A DNA stretch of 64,000 nucleotides from Massilia arenae (lineage in GTDB: Bacteria; Pseudomonadota; Gammaproteobacteria; Burkholderiales; Burkholderiaceae_D), in contig NZ_VPFD01000002.1 of NCBI RefSeq assembly GCF_008014745.1, positions 1 to 64,000 of the forward strand, in the 5' to 3' direction. The notes beneath the pieces were generated by a model. The model did no database searches. It was not told the origin of the DNA and saw nothing but the letters and a program-made list of their open reading frames with translations. The translations under genes and the position numbers were made by a program. Numbering within the stretch: position 1 is the first letter of the stretch; every line of letters starts with the position of its first letter. Positions 54,110 through 63,619 of this stretch are shown here, one piece after another.

Positions 54110-55426
54110 ATGCGCAAACCACTACCGTTCATGTGCGCCGGCGCCGCCATGCTCCTGCTGGCCGCCTGCGGCGACAAATCGACCTTGCCGGCCGGCGCCG
54201 ACATGGGTTCGCAGCCGACCCTGAAGGAGCCGAACAGGACCCTGATCCCGACCGTCCACATCGCCCCGGCCAAGAGCTGGCCGGCCAATATGACGCCGAC
54301 CCCGGCGCCCGGCCTGGCGGTGAACGCCTTCGGCACCGCGCTGGATCACCCGCGCTGGATCTACGTGCTCCCGAACGGCGACGTGCTGGTGGCCGAGACC
54401 AATGCGCCGCAGCGTCCCGCAAAGAAGGGCATCGGCGACTGGGTGACGGGCAAGGTCATGGCGCGCGCCGGCGCCGGCGTGCCGAGCGCGAACCGTATCA
54501 GCCTGCTGCGCGACGCCGATGGCGACGGCGTGGCCGAGATGAAAAGCGTGTTCCTGAAAGACCTGAATTCGCCGTTCGGCATGGCGCTGGTGGGCGACGT
54601 GCTGTACGTGGCCAATACCGATGCGGTGGTGCGCTTTCCGTACAAGGAAGGCGTGACCGAGATCCTGGATAAACCGCAGCGGGTGGCGCCACTACCGGGC
54701 GGTCCGCTGAACCACCATTGGACCAAGAACATCATCGCCAGCAAGGACGGCAGCAAGCTGTACGCGACCACCGGCTCGAACAGCAACGTCGCCGAGAACG
54801 GCATGGACCAGGAACAGGACCGGGCCGCGATCCTGGAGATCGACGTCGCCAGCGGCAAGACGCGCGTGTTCGCATCGGGCCTGCGCAATCCGAACGGCAT
54901 GGCCTGGCATCCCGAGACCGGTGTGTTGTGGACCGTCGTGAACGAGCGCGACCTGATCGGCAGCGACCTGGTGCCGGACTACCTGACCTCTGTGAAGGAT
55001 GGCGGCTTCTATGGCTGGCCGTACAGCTACTTCGGCAAGAACGTCGACACGCGCGTCGAGCCGCCGCGTCCCGACCTGGTGGAAAAGGCGATCGTGCCGG
55101 ATTATGCGCTGGGCGCCCACGTGGCGGCGCTGGGCCTGGCCTTCTACGAGGGCTCGCTGCTGCCGGCGCAGTTCAGGCACGGCGCCATCATCGGCAACCA
55201 CGGCTCCTGGAACCGCAAGCCGCGTTCGGGCTACAACGTGGTGTTCGTGCCGTTCAAGGATGGCCGGCCGAACGGCAAGCCGGTCGACATGCTGACCGGC
55301 TTCGTCAACAAGGATGGCGAGGCCCATGGCCGGCCGGTTGGCGTCGCGGTCGACCACAAGGGCGCGGTGCTGGTTGCCGATGACGTCGGCAACGTGATCT
55401 GGCGCGTGGTGCCGGACGCTGGTTGA
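54110..55426 (+). CDS. L-sorbosone dehydrogenase-type sugar dehydrogenase lipoprotein
   Basis: 438 residues. Lipoprotein signal (MLLLAACGD). Six-bladed beta-propeller of the PQQ-dependent glucose/sorbosone dehydrogenase group (COG2133): [78 protein letters not shown], and [20 protein letters not shown]. Expected to oxidise an aldose or similar in the periplasm with PQQ; PQQ synthesis genes are not in the window. The neighbouring oxidase cluster runs the other way; it might accept the electrons, which is speculation. Confidence 0.85.
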   Translation: MRKPLPFMCAGAAMLLLAACGDKSTLPAGADMGSQPTLKEPNRTLIPTVHIAPAKSWPANMTPTPAPGLAVNAFGTALDHPRWIYVLPNGDVLVAETNAPQRPAKKGIGDWVTGKVMARAGAGVPSANRISLLRDADGDGVAEMKSVFLKDLNSPFGMALVGDVLYVANTDAVVRFPYKEGVTEILDKPQRVAPLPGGPLNHHWTKNIIASKDGSKLYATTGSNSNVAENGMDQEQDRAAILEIDVASGKTRVFASGLRNPNGMAWHPETGVLWTVVNERDLIGSDLVPDYLTSVKDGGFYGWPYSYFGKNVDTRVEPPRPDLVEKAIVPDYALGAHVAALGLAFYEGSLLPAQFRHGAIIGNHGSWNRKPRSGYNVVFVPFKDGRPNGKPVDMLTGFVNKDGEAHGRPVGVAVDHKGAVLVADDVGNVIWRVVPDAG

Positions 55427-55433
55427 TGCGCCA

Positions 55434-55760
55434 TCAGGCGCATCCGCTCACCAGCAACACCGGCATACCGGTCCACGCGATCGCCACGAAGGCCAGCACC
55501 GCGCTGGCCGCCGCCACGTAATCCACGAACTCGGTCGACCCCTGCCGCAGGCGTTTGCCGCCGGCGGCGCCGCTCCATACGCAGATGGCCAGCGCCAGCA
55601 GCGTGACGCCGCCCAGCAGCCACGGGTTCGGCCCCTCGGGCCGCCAGGCGCCCGGCGTGCACTGGGCCGCGGCCACGATATAGCTGAAGCCGAAGTGTGC
55701 GGCCCAGACCAGGAGGGGAAGCGAGGCGCGCGTGGCGCGCCGGAAGAATCGGTCGTCCAT
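55434..55760 (-). CDS. small membrane protein of the cytochrome oxidase cluster
   Basis: 108 residues from ATG 55760, two bases after the subunit I/III stop. Three hydrophobic helices (LPLLVWAAHFGFSYIVAAAQC, LLGGVTLLALAICVWSGAA, VDYVAAASAVLAFVAIAWTG). Last gene of the operon; small proteins of this kind are often found in caa3-type clusters. Function unknown. The long ORF that covers it belongs to a shadow frame. Confidence 0.75.
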   Translation of the reverse strand: MDDRFFRRATRASLPLLVWAAHFGFSYIVAAAQCTPGAWRPEGPNPWLLGGVTLLALAICVWSGAAGGKRLRQGSTEFVDYVAAASAVLAFVAIAWTGMPVLLVSGCA

Positions 55761-55762
55761 AG

Positions 55763-58285
55763 TCAATCCATCACCAGCAGCAGGCCGCGGATCACCACCA
55801 TGGCGGTCAGGCCCTGCAGCGTCACGTAGTGCCAGATCAGCGCGATATTGTCGCGCGTGGCGCGGTTTTCCGGCTTGACCAGGCCGCGCCAGGCGCGCAC
55901 GCACAAGTAGGGCGCGGCCAGCAGCAGCACGAACAGCATCACGCCCTGGAAGCCGAGCATGATCGAGATCGAGGCGCTCCACGCGTCCTTGGTGCCGTCC
56001 AGGTGTACCAGGCGCCAACTGTGCACGTCGAGCAGGAAGGCGCCTGTGGTGCAGGCCAGCGCCGCCAGCGTGGTCCAGGCCATGCCATGGCCCTTCAGGC
56101 GGCCGCTGAACCAGACCAGGGCGGAGCCGAGCAGCAGCAGGGCGGCCGCGCCGATGGTGTACGTCCCGTCGGGCAGCGAGGCGCCCGGCGGCGGGCAGAT
56201 TTCGAGCCGCATCGAGGTGTGGATGTAGGTGTAGGCGAAGGACCAGAAGATCCCGTAGATCACGATCAGCATGATGAAGGTGCCCCACCACGAATGCGAG
56301 GCCGCACCAACCGCGCCGATCGGCAGCTTGATGCCGCCGCCGATCGGAGCGTGCGTCATATTGACGCTGCGATCCGACTGCCACAGCCAGCCGATGATGG
56401 AAGCGATGGCGATGAAGCCGCAGATGAAGGCCAGCACCATCGCCTTCACGGTCAGCAGCAGGAAGAATCCGGCGGTGCCGGCGGCGCCGATCACGGTCAG
56501 CCAGCTGTCGCCGGGCAGGATCATCAGGTAGTTGGGTGTCGCGCTCACCGGGCTGGTGGCGATCGTTTCGCGGCGGCCAGTAACGGTGCCGGGCAGGTAG
56601 TGGCGGCCTTCTTCGACTTCCTTCGACAGGGTCGGCTGGTCCCACAGCGGATCGTCGGAGGTGATGATCGGGATGCTGCGGTTGCCGTAGTCTTCGTTGG
56701 GAAGCCATTCGAGCGTGGCCGCATTCCACGGATTGCCCGTCTTTTTCTCCGGACGGCGCAGGGTGCGGGTGGCGTCGACGATCATGCCCAGGATGCCGAA
56801 GGCGAACATGAAGGCGCCGACGGTCGAGATCATATTGAGCCAGTCCCAGCCCATCTCGTGCGAGTAGGTATACACCCGGCGCGGCATGCCGTACAGGCCC
56901 GTGAAGTGCATCGGGAAGAAGGTGATGTTGAAGCCGCCGAACAGCAGCCAGAAGATCGGCTTGGCCCAGCGCTCGGACATCTGGTTGCCGTTCACCAGCG
57001 GCATCCAGTAATAGATGGCGGCGAACACCGGGAACACCATGCCGCCGATCAGCACATAGTGCAGGTGGGCCACGATGAAATAGGTGTCGTGCACCTGCCA
57101 GTCGAACGGGATCACGGCCACCATCACGCCGGTCAGCCCGCCCAGCACGAAGATGAACATGAAGCCGAGCATAAAGAGAGTAGGAGCATTCAGCTTGATG
57201 CGCCCGCTCCATAATGTGGCGATCCAGCCGAACACCTGGATGCCGGTGGGGATCGCGACCGCCATGCTGGCCGCCGAGATCAGGCTCATCTCGAGCACGC
57301 CCAGGCCGGCGGTGAACATGTGGTGGGCCCACAGGCCGAAGCTGAAGATGCCCACGCCAACCAGCGCCACCACGATCACGCGCCGTCCCACCAGGCGGTT
57401 CTGGGCAATGGTGGGGATCATGGTCGAGATCATGCCGGCCGCCGGCAGGAAGATGATGTAGACCTCGGGGTGGCCGAAGAACCAGAACAGGTGCTGCCAG
57501 ATCAACGGGTCGCCGCCGCGCTCCGGATCGAAGATCGGCATATTGAAGGCGCGCTCGAGTTCGAGCAGCGCGGTGCCGGCGATCACGGCCGGGAAGGCGA
57601 TGATGATCATCACGCCCACCACCAGCATCGCCCAGGCGTAGACCGGCATGCGGCGCAGTGTCATGCCCGGCGCGCGGGTGAACAGGATGCCGACGATCAG
57701 TTCGATCGCGCCAGCGATCGCCGAGATCTCGATGAAGCCGATCCCCAGCAGCCAGAAGTCGGCGTTCAGGCCGGGCGAATACTTCATGCCGGTCAGCGGC
57801 GGATACATGAACCAGCCGCCGTCCGGCGCGAGGCCCCAGAACAGGGTGCAGAAGAAGGCCAGGCCGCCGAAGGCATAGGCCCAGAAGGCGTACGCCGACA
57901 AGCGGGGGAAGGGTAGATCGCGCGCCCCCAGCATGTTCGGTAGCAGATAGACCGCGATCGCCTCGACGATCGGGATCGCGAACAGGAACATCATCACGGT
58001 GCCATGCATCGTGAAGATCTGGTTATAGGTGCTGGCCGCCACCAGGTCGTTGTCCGGCACCGCCAGCTGCACCCGCATGATCAGGGCCAGGATGCCGGCC
58101 AAGATGAAGAACAGGATCGCCGTGCCGATGTACAGCAGGCCGATATTGGTGTTGTTGACCGACTTGAAGAAGCGCCAGCCGCGCGGGGTTTCCCAGACTT
58201 CTTCGAGGCGGGTCAGCTCCAGCGGCGGGCGTGGCAGGGGATTGGGTAAAGCGTCGTCGTTCAAGGTAGCGTCGCGCGTCGTCAT
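55763..58285 (-). CDS. ctaD: cytochrome c oxidase, fused subunits I and III
   Basis: 840 residues. The first 540 or so are subunit I: heme ligand His in FTMHGTVMMFLF, the CuB/Tyr loop WFFGHPEVYIIFLPAAG, HHMF, and VHDTYFIVAHLHYVL with the heme a and a3 ligands. After a linker (about 560-610) comes a subunit III-like part with helices LTVIGAAGTAGFFLLLT through VIRGLLLVMD, including FILI-type HSWWGTFIMLIVIYGIFWSFAYTYIH and HLDGTKDAWSASI. Fusions of I and III are typical of an alternative oxidase branch. The heme-copper enzyme reduces O2 to water and pumps protons in the inner membrane. Overlaps the subunit II gene by four bases. Confidence 0.93.
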   Translation of the reverse strand: MTTRDATLNDDALPNPLPRPPLELTRLEEVWETPRGWRFFKSVNNTNIGLLYIGTAILFFILAGILALIMRVQLAVPDNDLVAASTYNQIFTMHGTVMMFLFAIPIVEAIAVYLLPNMLGARDLPFPRLSAYAFWAYAFGGLAFFCTLFWGLAPDGGWFMYPPLTGMKYSPGLNADFWLLGIGFIEISAIAGAIELIVGILFTRAPGMTLRRMPVYAWAMLVVGVMIIIAFPAVIAGTALLELERAFNMPIFDPERGGDPLIWQHLFWFFGHPEVYIIFLPAAGMISTMIPTIAQNRLVGRRVIVVALVGVGIFSFGLWAHHMFTAGLGVLEMSLISAASMAVAIPTGIQVFGWIATLWSGRIKLNAPTLFMLGFMFIFVLGGLTGVMVAVIPFDWQVHDTYFIVAHLHYVLIGGMVFPVFAAIYYWMPLVNGNQMSERWAKPIFWLLFGGFNITFFPMHFTGLYGMPRRVYTYSHEMGWDWLNMISTVGAFMFAFGILGMIVDATRTLRRPEKKTGNPWNAATLEWLPNEDYGNRSIPIITSDDPLWDQPTLSKEVEEGRHYLPGTVTGRRETIATSPVSATPNYLMILPGDSWLTVIGAAGTAGFFLLLTVKAMVLAFICGFIAIASIIGWLWQSDRSVNMTHAPIGGGIKLPIGAVGAASHSWWGTFIMLIVIYGIFWSFAYTYIHTSMRLEICPPPGASLPDGTYTIGAAALLLLGSALVWFSGRLKGHGMAWTTLAALACTTGAFLLDVHSWRLVHLDGTKDAWSASISIMLGFQGVMLFVLLLAAPYLCVRAWRGLVKPENRATRDNIALIWHYVTLQGLTAMVVIRGLLLVMD

Positions 58286-59244
58286 TTCAGGTGCTCGAGG
58301 TAAGTGGCCAGTGCGCGCAGGGTCTCGCCGTCCAGGTCTTGTGAAGGCGGCATGAACACGCCCGGCTTGATGGCTTGCGGGTCGGCGATCCAGCCGGCCA
58401 GCGTGCCACGGTGGTTACGCAGGGTGCCGGCCGCGATCTCGCGGCGGCTGCCGACGTGGGTCAGGTCGGGGCCCAGGCGCGAGGTGTCTGCGATCCTCGC
58501 TTGCTCGGAGAACGGCGGCACGTCGGTGACGCCGCGGATCGTGTGGCAGGCCTGGCATTGCTGCGCCAGGAAGGCCTCGCGGCCGCGCTGCAGCACCGTG
58601 GTATCGGCCGGCAGCGCGGGTTGCGCCTGGCGCGCCAGCCAGGCGTCGAATTCGGGGCGCGGCAGGGCGATCACGTGGAAGGCCATGCGCGCATGCTGCT
58701 CGCCGCAGTACTCGGCGCACTGGCCGCGATACACGCCCGCCTTGTCGGCGCGCAGGGTCAGGCCCGTCACGCGGCCCGGGATCATGTCGCGCTTGCCGGC
58801 CAGGGCCGGCACCCACAGGCTGTGGATCACGTCGGACGCCGTCATGCCCAGGTAGACCGACTCGCCGACCGGGATGTGGATTTCATTGGCGGTGATGATC
58901 TCGCGGTTGGTCGCCGGGTCGCGGTAGCGTACTTCCCACCACCACATCTTGCCGGTGACCGAGATCGTCATCGCGTCGTGCGAAGTCTGCGGCGCCAGCT
59001 GCGCGCTGCGCCAGGTGCTCCAGGCGAGGAGGGCGGTGAGCACCATGACCGGGAAGGCGATGCCGGCGCCGAAGATCCAGATGGCGGGCCGGATCGGGCG
59101 CGCCTGGCGCCGCATGGCCAGGGTCAGCAAGGCCATCACGAAGACGAAGATCAGCGTGCCGCCGACAAACAGCACCCAGGTGAACTGGTGAATGATGGCG
59201 GCATCGGCGCCTGCCGGGTGGAGGACGGATTGCAGGTCGTTCAT
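58282..59244 (-). CDS. coxB: cytochrome c oxidase subunit II with fused cytochrome c domain
   Basis: 320 residues. Two membrane helices (FTWVLFVGGTLIFVFVMALLTLAM, WIFGAGIAFPVMVLTALLAW), then the CuA cupredoxin domain with WWWEVRYRD and CAEYCGEQHARMAFHV, then a C-terminal cytochrome c domain with CQACH and a Met ligand in PSQDL-adjacent VFMPPS. This II+c layout defines caa3-type oxidases, where the fused heme c passes electrons to CuA. Overlaps the subunit I/III gene (ATGA). Confidence 0.93.
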   Translation of the reverse strand: MNDLQSVLHPAGADAAIIHQFTWVLFVGGTLIFVFVMALLTLAMRRQARPIRPAIWIFGAGIAFPVMVLTALLAWSTWRSAQLAPQTSHDAMTISVTGKMWWWEVRYRDPATNREIITANEIHIPVGESVYLGMTASDVIHSLWVPALAGKRDMIPGRVTGLTLRADKAGVYRGQCAEYCGEQHARMAFHVIALPRPEFDAWLARQAQPALPADTTVLQRGREAFLAQQCQACHTIRGVTDVPPFSEQARIADTSRLGPDLTHVGSRREIAAGTLRNHRGTLAGWIADPQAIKPGVFMPPSQDLDGETLRALATYLEHLK

Positions 59245-59254
59245 CGCAGCTCGC

Positions 59255-59647
59255 TCATTTCAGCGTGTACATGAAGGCGGCCATATGACGCGCATCTTCT
59301 TCGGAAATGCCGAGCGCCGGCATCAGCGTGCCGGGCTTGACCGCGGGAGGGTTGCGCAGGAAGCGCACCATGTTCTCGGGCTGGTTCGGGATGCTACCCG
59401 CGATATAGCTCAGGCGGCCCATGTATTGCAGCGACGGGCCGGCGTCGCCGTTCGTGCCCTGCACCTCGGGAATGAAATGGCAGGCCGCGCACTGGTATTG
59501 CTGGGTCAGCAAGCGGCCGCGCTCGGGATCGCCGCCTTCGACACGGCTGGGCTGGTCCTGGCTGCTGCAAGCGCTCGCCAGCGCCGCGCACAGCAGCAGG
59601 GCGCTGGCGCGGAGCAGGGATGGACGGCCGTATTGACAGATATTCAT
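59255..59647 (-). CDS. c-type cytochrome lipoprotein
   Basis: About 130 residues; ATG 59647 is preferred over GTG 59653. Lipobox-like LASACSS, one heme motif CAACH and a later Met ligand (GTLMPALGIS). It lies 10 bases upstream of subunit II in the same direction, so it is the first gene of the oxidase operon and probably an electron donor to it. Confidence 0.85.
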   Translation of the reverse strand: MNICQYGRPSLLRASALLLCAALASACSSQDQPSRVEGGDPERGRLLTQQYQCAACHFIPEVQGTNGDAGPSLQYMGRLSYIAGSIPNQPENMVRFLRNPPAVKPGTLMPALGISEEDARHMAAFMYTLK

Positions 59648-59733
59648 GCGCACGGTTGATTTTTCGTGAAAAGGCTGTGGCTTTTATAATACAAGAAATT
59701 AGATGTCATTTTTTTAACTGAACGCCCTAGGTT

Positions 59734-60306
59734 ATGCTATCCAATCGCGCACGACTTATTGTCAAGACCATGGTGCTGACCCTGCTGGGGGCGGGACTGA
59801 TCGGCGCCGTCATCGGACTGATCGTCCTGCGCGGCGGCTTCTACAACATCGCCGCCACCCAGCAGCACTACCCGCTGATCTATACCGTCTTCGAGGAAGG
59901 CTTGCAGTACTCGGTGCAGAACCATGCGCGCGATATCCAGGTGCCCGAGGGACTGGGCGCGCCGGAGCAGCTGCTGCGCGGCGCCGCCGTCTACAAGGCC
60001 AACTGCATCCAGTGCCATGGCGGGCCGGGTGTGGCGCCGCTCAAGCAGGGCATGAGCATGCAGCCGGTGCCGGGGCCGCTGGTCGACGCCGACGTCAACT
60101 GGGAAACGCGCGAGCTGTACTGGATCACGCGCAATGGCATCAAGATGAGCGGCATGCCGGCCTGGGAATACCACCTGAGCGACAACGATATCTGGGCCGT
60201 GGTGGCGTTCGTGTCGTCCATGCCGAACATGACGCAGGAAGATTTTCGCCGCATGACCTCTACCGGGGCAGCGGCGGCAACCGTAACCGAGGGGGAGGCG
60301 CCATGA
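59734..60306 (+). CDS. membrane-anchored c-type cytochrome
   Basis: 190 residues. N-terminal anchor MVLTLLGAGLIGAVIGLIVL, then a cytochrome c domain with heme motif CIQCH and Met ligand in IKMSGMPAWEYHLSD. The pattern AAVYKANCIQCHGGPGVAP is like small cytochromes paired with alternative oxidases or dehydrogenases. Divergent from the oxidase operon across an 86-base A+T-rich promoter region, and overlaps the next gene by four bases. Confidence 0.87.
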   Translation: MLSNRARLIVKTMVLTLLGAGLIGAVIGLIVLRGGFYNIAATQQHYPLIYTVFEEGLQYSVQNHARDIQVPEGLGAPEQLLRGAAVYKANCIQCHGGPGVAPLKQGMSMQPVPGPLVDADVNWETRELYWITRNGIKMSGMPAWEYHLSDNDIWAVVAFVSSMPNMTQEDFRRMTSTGAAAATVTEGEAP

Positions 60307-60665
60307 CCGCAGCACGCATTCCCGCCATGATGGCGCTGGCCATGCTGGTGGCCGCCTGCGGCCCGACGCGGCCGGCGCCCGGCATCCAGGGCGACCCCGA
60401 ACGCGGCATGGTCGCGCTGACCCAGTACGCCTGCCATTCCTGCCACGCGGTGCCCAGCATCGCCGGTTCGAAAGTCTATGTCGGCCGTCCGCTCGAGGAC
60501 ATGGCCGAGCGCCGCTACATCGCCGGCAAGGTGCCGAACACCCAGGCTAATCTGGTGCGCTGGATCATGGATCCACAAGCCATCGACCCGGGCAATGCGA
60601 TGCCGGCCATGGGCGTGAGCGAGCGCGATGCGATCGACATCAGCGCCTATCTACTCAGTCAATAG
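60303..60665 (+). CDS. c-type cytochrome lipoprotein
   Basis: 120 residues. Signal with lipobox LVAAC, heme motif CHSCH, Met ligand in NAMPAMGVS. Its layout (ERGMVALTQYACHSCHAVP, RRYIAGKVPNTQANLVRWI) closely parallels the cytochrome at 59255-59647, so the two are likely paralogues placed on each side of the divergent promoter. Coupled to the upstream anchored cytochrome. Confidence 0.85.
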   Translation: MTAARIPAMMALAMLVAACGPTRPAPGIQGDPERGMVALTQYACHSCHAVPSIAGSKVYVGRPLEDMAERRYIAGKVPNTQANLVRWIMDPQAIDPGNAMPAMGVSERDAIDISAYLLSQ

Positions 60666-60740
60666 GCCGATCCTTGGTATCATCCCCGGTTTGATGCGGG
60701 CCGCCCACGGCCTGCACGTTCACGATCGAGGAAGATTGAC

Positions 60741-61589
60741 ATGAGATTGGTGCGCTATGGCCGCCCGGGCAAAGAAAAACCGGGCCTGTTCGACGAAGAG
60801 GGCCGCCTGCGCGACCTGTCCGGCATCATCGACGACATCGATGCGTCGGTACTGGGGGACAAGGCGCTGCGCAAGCTGGCGAAGATCGACCATAAAACCC
60901 TGCCGCTGGTGCGCGGCAATCCGCGCCTGGGCGTGCCGGTCAAGGGCGTCGGCAAATTCATCGGCATCGGCATGAACTACGCCGACCACGTCGCCGAGAC
61001 CAAGTCCACGATGCCGAGCGAGCCGGTGTTCTTCACCAAGGCGATCAGCTCCCTGAGCGGCCCGGACGATGCGATTCAGCTGCCGAAAGGCTCGAAGAAG
61101 ACCGACTGGGAAGTCGAACTGGGCGTGATCATCGGTGCCCGTGCACAGTACGTGAGCGAAGAAGAAGCGCTGAAATACGTGGCCGGCTACTGCGTGGTCA
61201 ACGACGTCTCGGAACGCGCCTTCCAGTTCGAGATGGGCTCGCAGTGGGATAAAGGTAAAGGCTGCGACACCTTCGGCCCGGTCGGCCCCTTCCTGGTCAC
61301 GCGCGACGAGATCTACGACGTGCAGGACCTCGACCTCTATCTGGAGCTGAACGGCAAGCGCATGCAGACCGGGAACACGGCGAGCATGATCTTCAGCGTG
61401 GCGCAGATCGTCAGCTATGTATCGCGCTTCATGACCCTGGAACCGGGCGACATCATCACCACCGGCACCCCGCCGGGCGTGGGCATGGGCCGCTCGCCGC
61501 AGCGCTTCCTCAAGAAGGGCGACCAGCTGCGCCTGGGGATCGCGGGTTTGGGTGAGCAGCAGGCGGACGTGGTCGCCTTCCCGAAATAA
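60741..61589 (+). CDS. fumarylacetoacetate hydrolase family protein
   Basis: 282 residues. FIGIGMNYADHVAET, DWEVELGVIIG with metal-binding Glu residues, VVNDVSERAFQ with metal-binding Asp, DTFGPVGPFLV and ITTGTPPGVGMG are the FAH blocks. Close to the group annotated as 2,4-diketo-3-deoxy-L-fuconate hydrolase or ureidoglycolate lyase; the substrate is a diketo or similar acid that the enzyme cleaves at a C-C bond. Single gene, convergent with the next. Confidence 0.88.
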   Translation: MRLVRYGRPGKEKPGLFDEEGRLRDLSGIIDDIDASVLGDKALRKLAKIDHKTLPLVRGNPRLGVPVKGVGKFIGIGMNYADHVAETKSTMPSEPVFFTKAISSLSGPDDAIQLPKGSKKTDWEVELGVIIGARAQYVSEEEALKYVAGYCVVNDVSERAFQFEMGSQWDKGKGCDTFGPVGPFLVTRDEIYDVQDLDLYLELNGKRMQTGNTASMIFSVAQIVSYVSRFMTLEPGDIITTGTPPGVGMGRSPQRFLKKGDQLRLGIAGLGEQQADVVAFPK

Positions 61590-61592
61590 GGG

Positions 61593-62159
61593 TCAATCCG
61601 GCATGCGCCACGCGCCCTCCTCGGGCACGCTGGTGCGCGCCGTATTCATCACCATGGCGAGCAGGGTGTAGTAGCCGTTGATCCCGATGAGGTCGACCAC
61701 GCCCTGCTCGCCGAACAGCGCCAGCGCGTCGGCATATACCCGGTCCGACACCGTCTTGTGCTCGTGCAGCTCGACGCAGAAGTCGTGCACCACCGCCTCG
61801 TCCACCAGCATGTCGCCCGGCCGCTCGCGCGCCGCGATGGCGGTGATCACCGACGACGGAATCCCCACTTGGGCCGCGATCGGCGCATGGATCGCCCACT
61901 CCACCTGCTGGTCCCACTGGCGCGCCGTCACCAGGATCGCCAGCTCGGACAAACGCACCCCGATCGCGCTGCGGTAGCGCAGGTACTCGCCCATGCGCTG
62001 CGCATGGCTCATCAGCTCGGGACTGCGCAGCAGCGGCACGAAGGGGCCGTAGACGGCGCCGCGCGGGCCTGCGGCGATCTCCTGCGCGGCGGCGCGCTGG
62101 GCCTCGCTCAGTGCGTGATCCGGGATGGGGCCCAGGCGTTCGCTCATCTGCTCACTCAT
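61593..62159 (-). CDS. carboxymuconolactone decarboxylase family protein
   Basis: 188 residues from ATG 62159 (MSEQMSERLG); the frame extends to 62216. RYRSAIGVRLSELAILVTARQWDQQVEWAIHAPIAAQVGI is the family core (the AhpD-like fold). It lacks the CxxC of AhpD peroxidase-type members, with CVELHE in the second half instead. Members act in aromatic breakdown or on lactones; substrate unknown. Divergent from the aminotransferase. Confidence 0.85.
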   Translation of the reverse strand: MSEQMSERLGPIPDHALSEAQRAAAQEIAAGPRGAVYGPFVPLLRSPELMSHAQRMGEYLRYRSAIGVRLSELAILVTARQWDQQVEWAIHAPIAAQVGIPSSVITAIAARERPGDMLVDEAVVHDFCVELHEHKTVSDRVYADALALFGEQGVVDLIGINGYYTLLAMVMNTARTSVPEEGAWRMPD

Positions 62160-62275
62160 GTGTTGCACCAAAAGTGAATCCACAGAAATATTCGCACGGC
62201 CCGCGCTAAAAATCAAAAGAAGCCGTCGCCCGCCCGCTTATCGTCAAGTGTCGACCCCACTGGAGGTAAGCGTTC

Positions 62276-63601
62276 ATGAGCCACATCATCCATCGCAGCC
62301 TGCGCCAGGTGCCGCCCCTCGCGGCCGGCGGCGAGGGCATCACGCTCGTCGACACCAACGGCAAGACCTACATCGACGCCAGCAGCGGTGCCGCCGTCTC
62401 TTCGCTGGGCCACGGCCACCCGGACGTGATCACCGCCATGCACCGCCAGATCGACCGCTGCGCCTACGCCCACACTGCCTTCTTCACCACCGACGTGGCC
62501 GAGCAGCTGGCCAAGCGCCTGGTCGAGGGCGGGCCGCAAGATATGGGCGGCGTGTATTTCGTCTCCGGCGGCTCCGAGGCGATGGAGACCGCGCTCAAGC
62601 TGGCGCGCCAGTACTGGGTCGAGATGGGCGAGCCGCAGCGCACCCGCTTCCTGGCGCGGCGCCAGAGCTACCACGGCAATACGCTGGGTGCGCTGGGAGT
62701 GGGCGGCAACGAGTGGCGGCGGCGCGCCTTCGCTCCGCTATTGAAGGATGCGCTGCGGGTATCGGCCTGCTACGAGTACCGCGGCCGCGCCGACGGCGTC
62801 AGCGTCGACGACTACACCGCCGGCCTGCTCGACGAACTGGAGACGGCCATCCTGCGCGCCGGGCCCGAGAACATCATCGCCTTCGTGGCCGAGCCGGTAG
62901 TGGGGGCGACCGGCGGCGCGATCCCGCCCACGCCGGGCTACTTCCAGGGCGTGCGAGAGATATGCGACCGCCATCGCATCCTGCTCATCGCCGACGAAGT
63001 CATGTGCGGCATGGGCCGCACCGGCACCATGTACGCGATCGAGCAGGACGGCGTGGCGCCTGACATCGTGGCCGTGGCCAAGGGCCTGGGCGCCGGCTAC
63101 CAGCCGATCGGTGCGGTGCTGGCGCACAAGGCGATCGTCGAGTGCCTGCGCAGCCGCAGCGGCATGTTCCAGCACGGGCACACCTATATCGGCCATCCGG
63201 TGGCCGCCGCCGCGGCGCTGGCGGTGCAGCAGGTGATCGAGCGCGACGACTTGCTGGCGCGCGTGCGCAGCCGCGGCGCGGTGCTGCGCCGCATGCTGGG
63301 CGATGTGTTCGGGGTGCACGAACACGTGGGCGACATCCGCGGACGCGGGCTGCTGCTGGCGCTGGAATTCGTGCGCGACAGGGAGACGAAGGAGCCGTTC
63401 GATCCCGAGCGCAAGCTGCATGCGGCGATCAAGGCCGAGGCGATGGCGCGCGGCCTGCTGGTCTATCCGATGGGGGGAACGATCGATGGGCAGCACGGCG
63501 ACCATGTGCTGCTGGCGCCGCCGTTCATTGCGACGCCGGCCGATCTGTCGGAGATCGTGTCGCGCCTGAGCGATGCTGTGGAGGCAGCGCTGTCGACGTG
63601 A
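62276..63601 (+). CDS. class III (omega) aminotransferase, PLP-dependent
   Basis: 441 residues. FVSGGSEAMETALKLARQYW binds the cofactor phosphate, LLIADEVMCGMGRTG holds the Asp that pairs with the PLP nitrogen, and VAVAKGLGAGYQPIGAV the Schiff-base Lys. Complete and of normal length. Substrate is not evident; related proteins use beta-alanine, gamma-aminobutyrate or other amines as donors. ATG follows GGAGG. Confidence 0.9.
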   Translation: MSHIIHRSLRQVPPLAAGGEGITLVDTNGKTYIDASSGAAVSSLGHGHPDVITAMHRQIDRCAYAHTAFFTTDVAEQLAKRLVEGGPQDMGGVYFVSGGSEAMETALKLARQYWVEMGEPQRTRFLARRQSYHGNTLGALGVGGNEWRRRAFAPLLKDALRVSACYEYRGRADGVSVDDYTAGLLDELETAILRAGPENIIAFVAEPVVGATGGAIPPTPGYFQGVREICDRHRILLIADEVMCGMGRTGTMYAIEQDGVAPDIVAVAKGLGAGYQPIGAVLAHKAIVECLRSRSGMFQHGHTYIGHPVAAAAALAVQQVIERDDLLARVRSRGAVLRRMLGDVFGVHEHVGDIRGRGLLLALEFVRDRETKEPFDPERKLHAAIKAEAMARGLLVYPMGGTIDGQHGDHVLLAPPFIATPADLSEIVSRLSDAVEAALST

Positions 63602-63619
63602 CCGCGCCGCCGCAGGGTG

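Noticed and set aside
55434..57332. 632-codon minus-strand ORF covering part of the oxidase gene
   Set aside because: Only its last 108 codons (from 55760) are a real protein; the rest is out of frame with subunit I/III.
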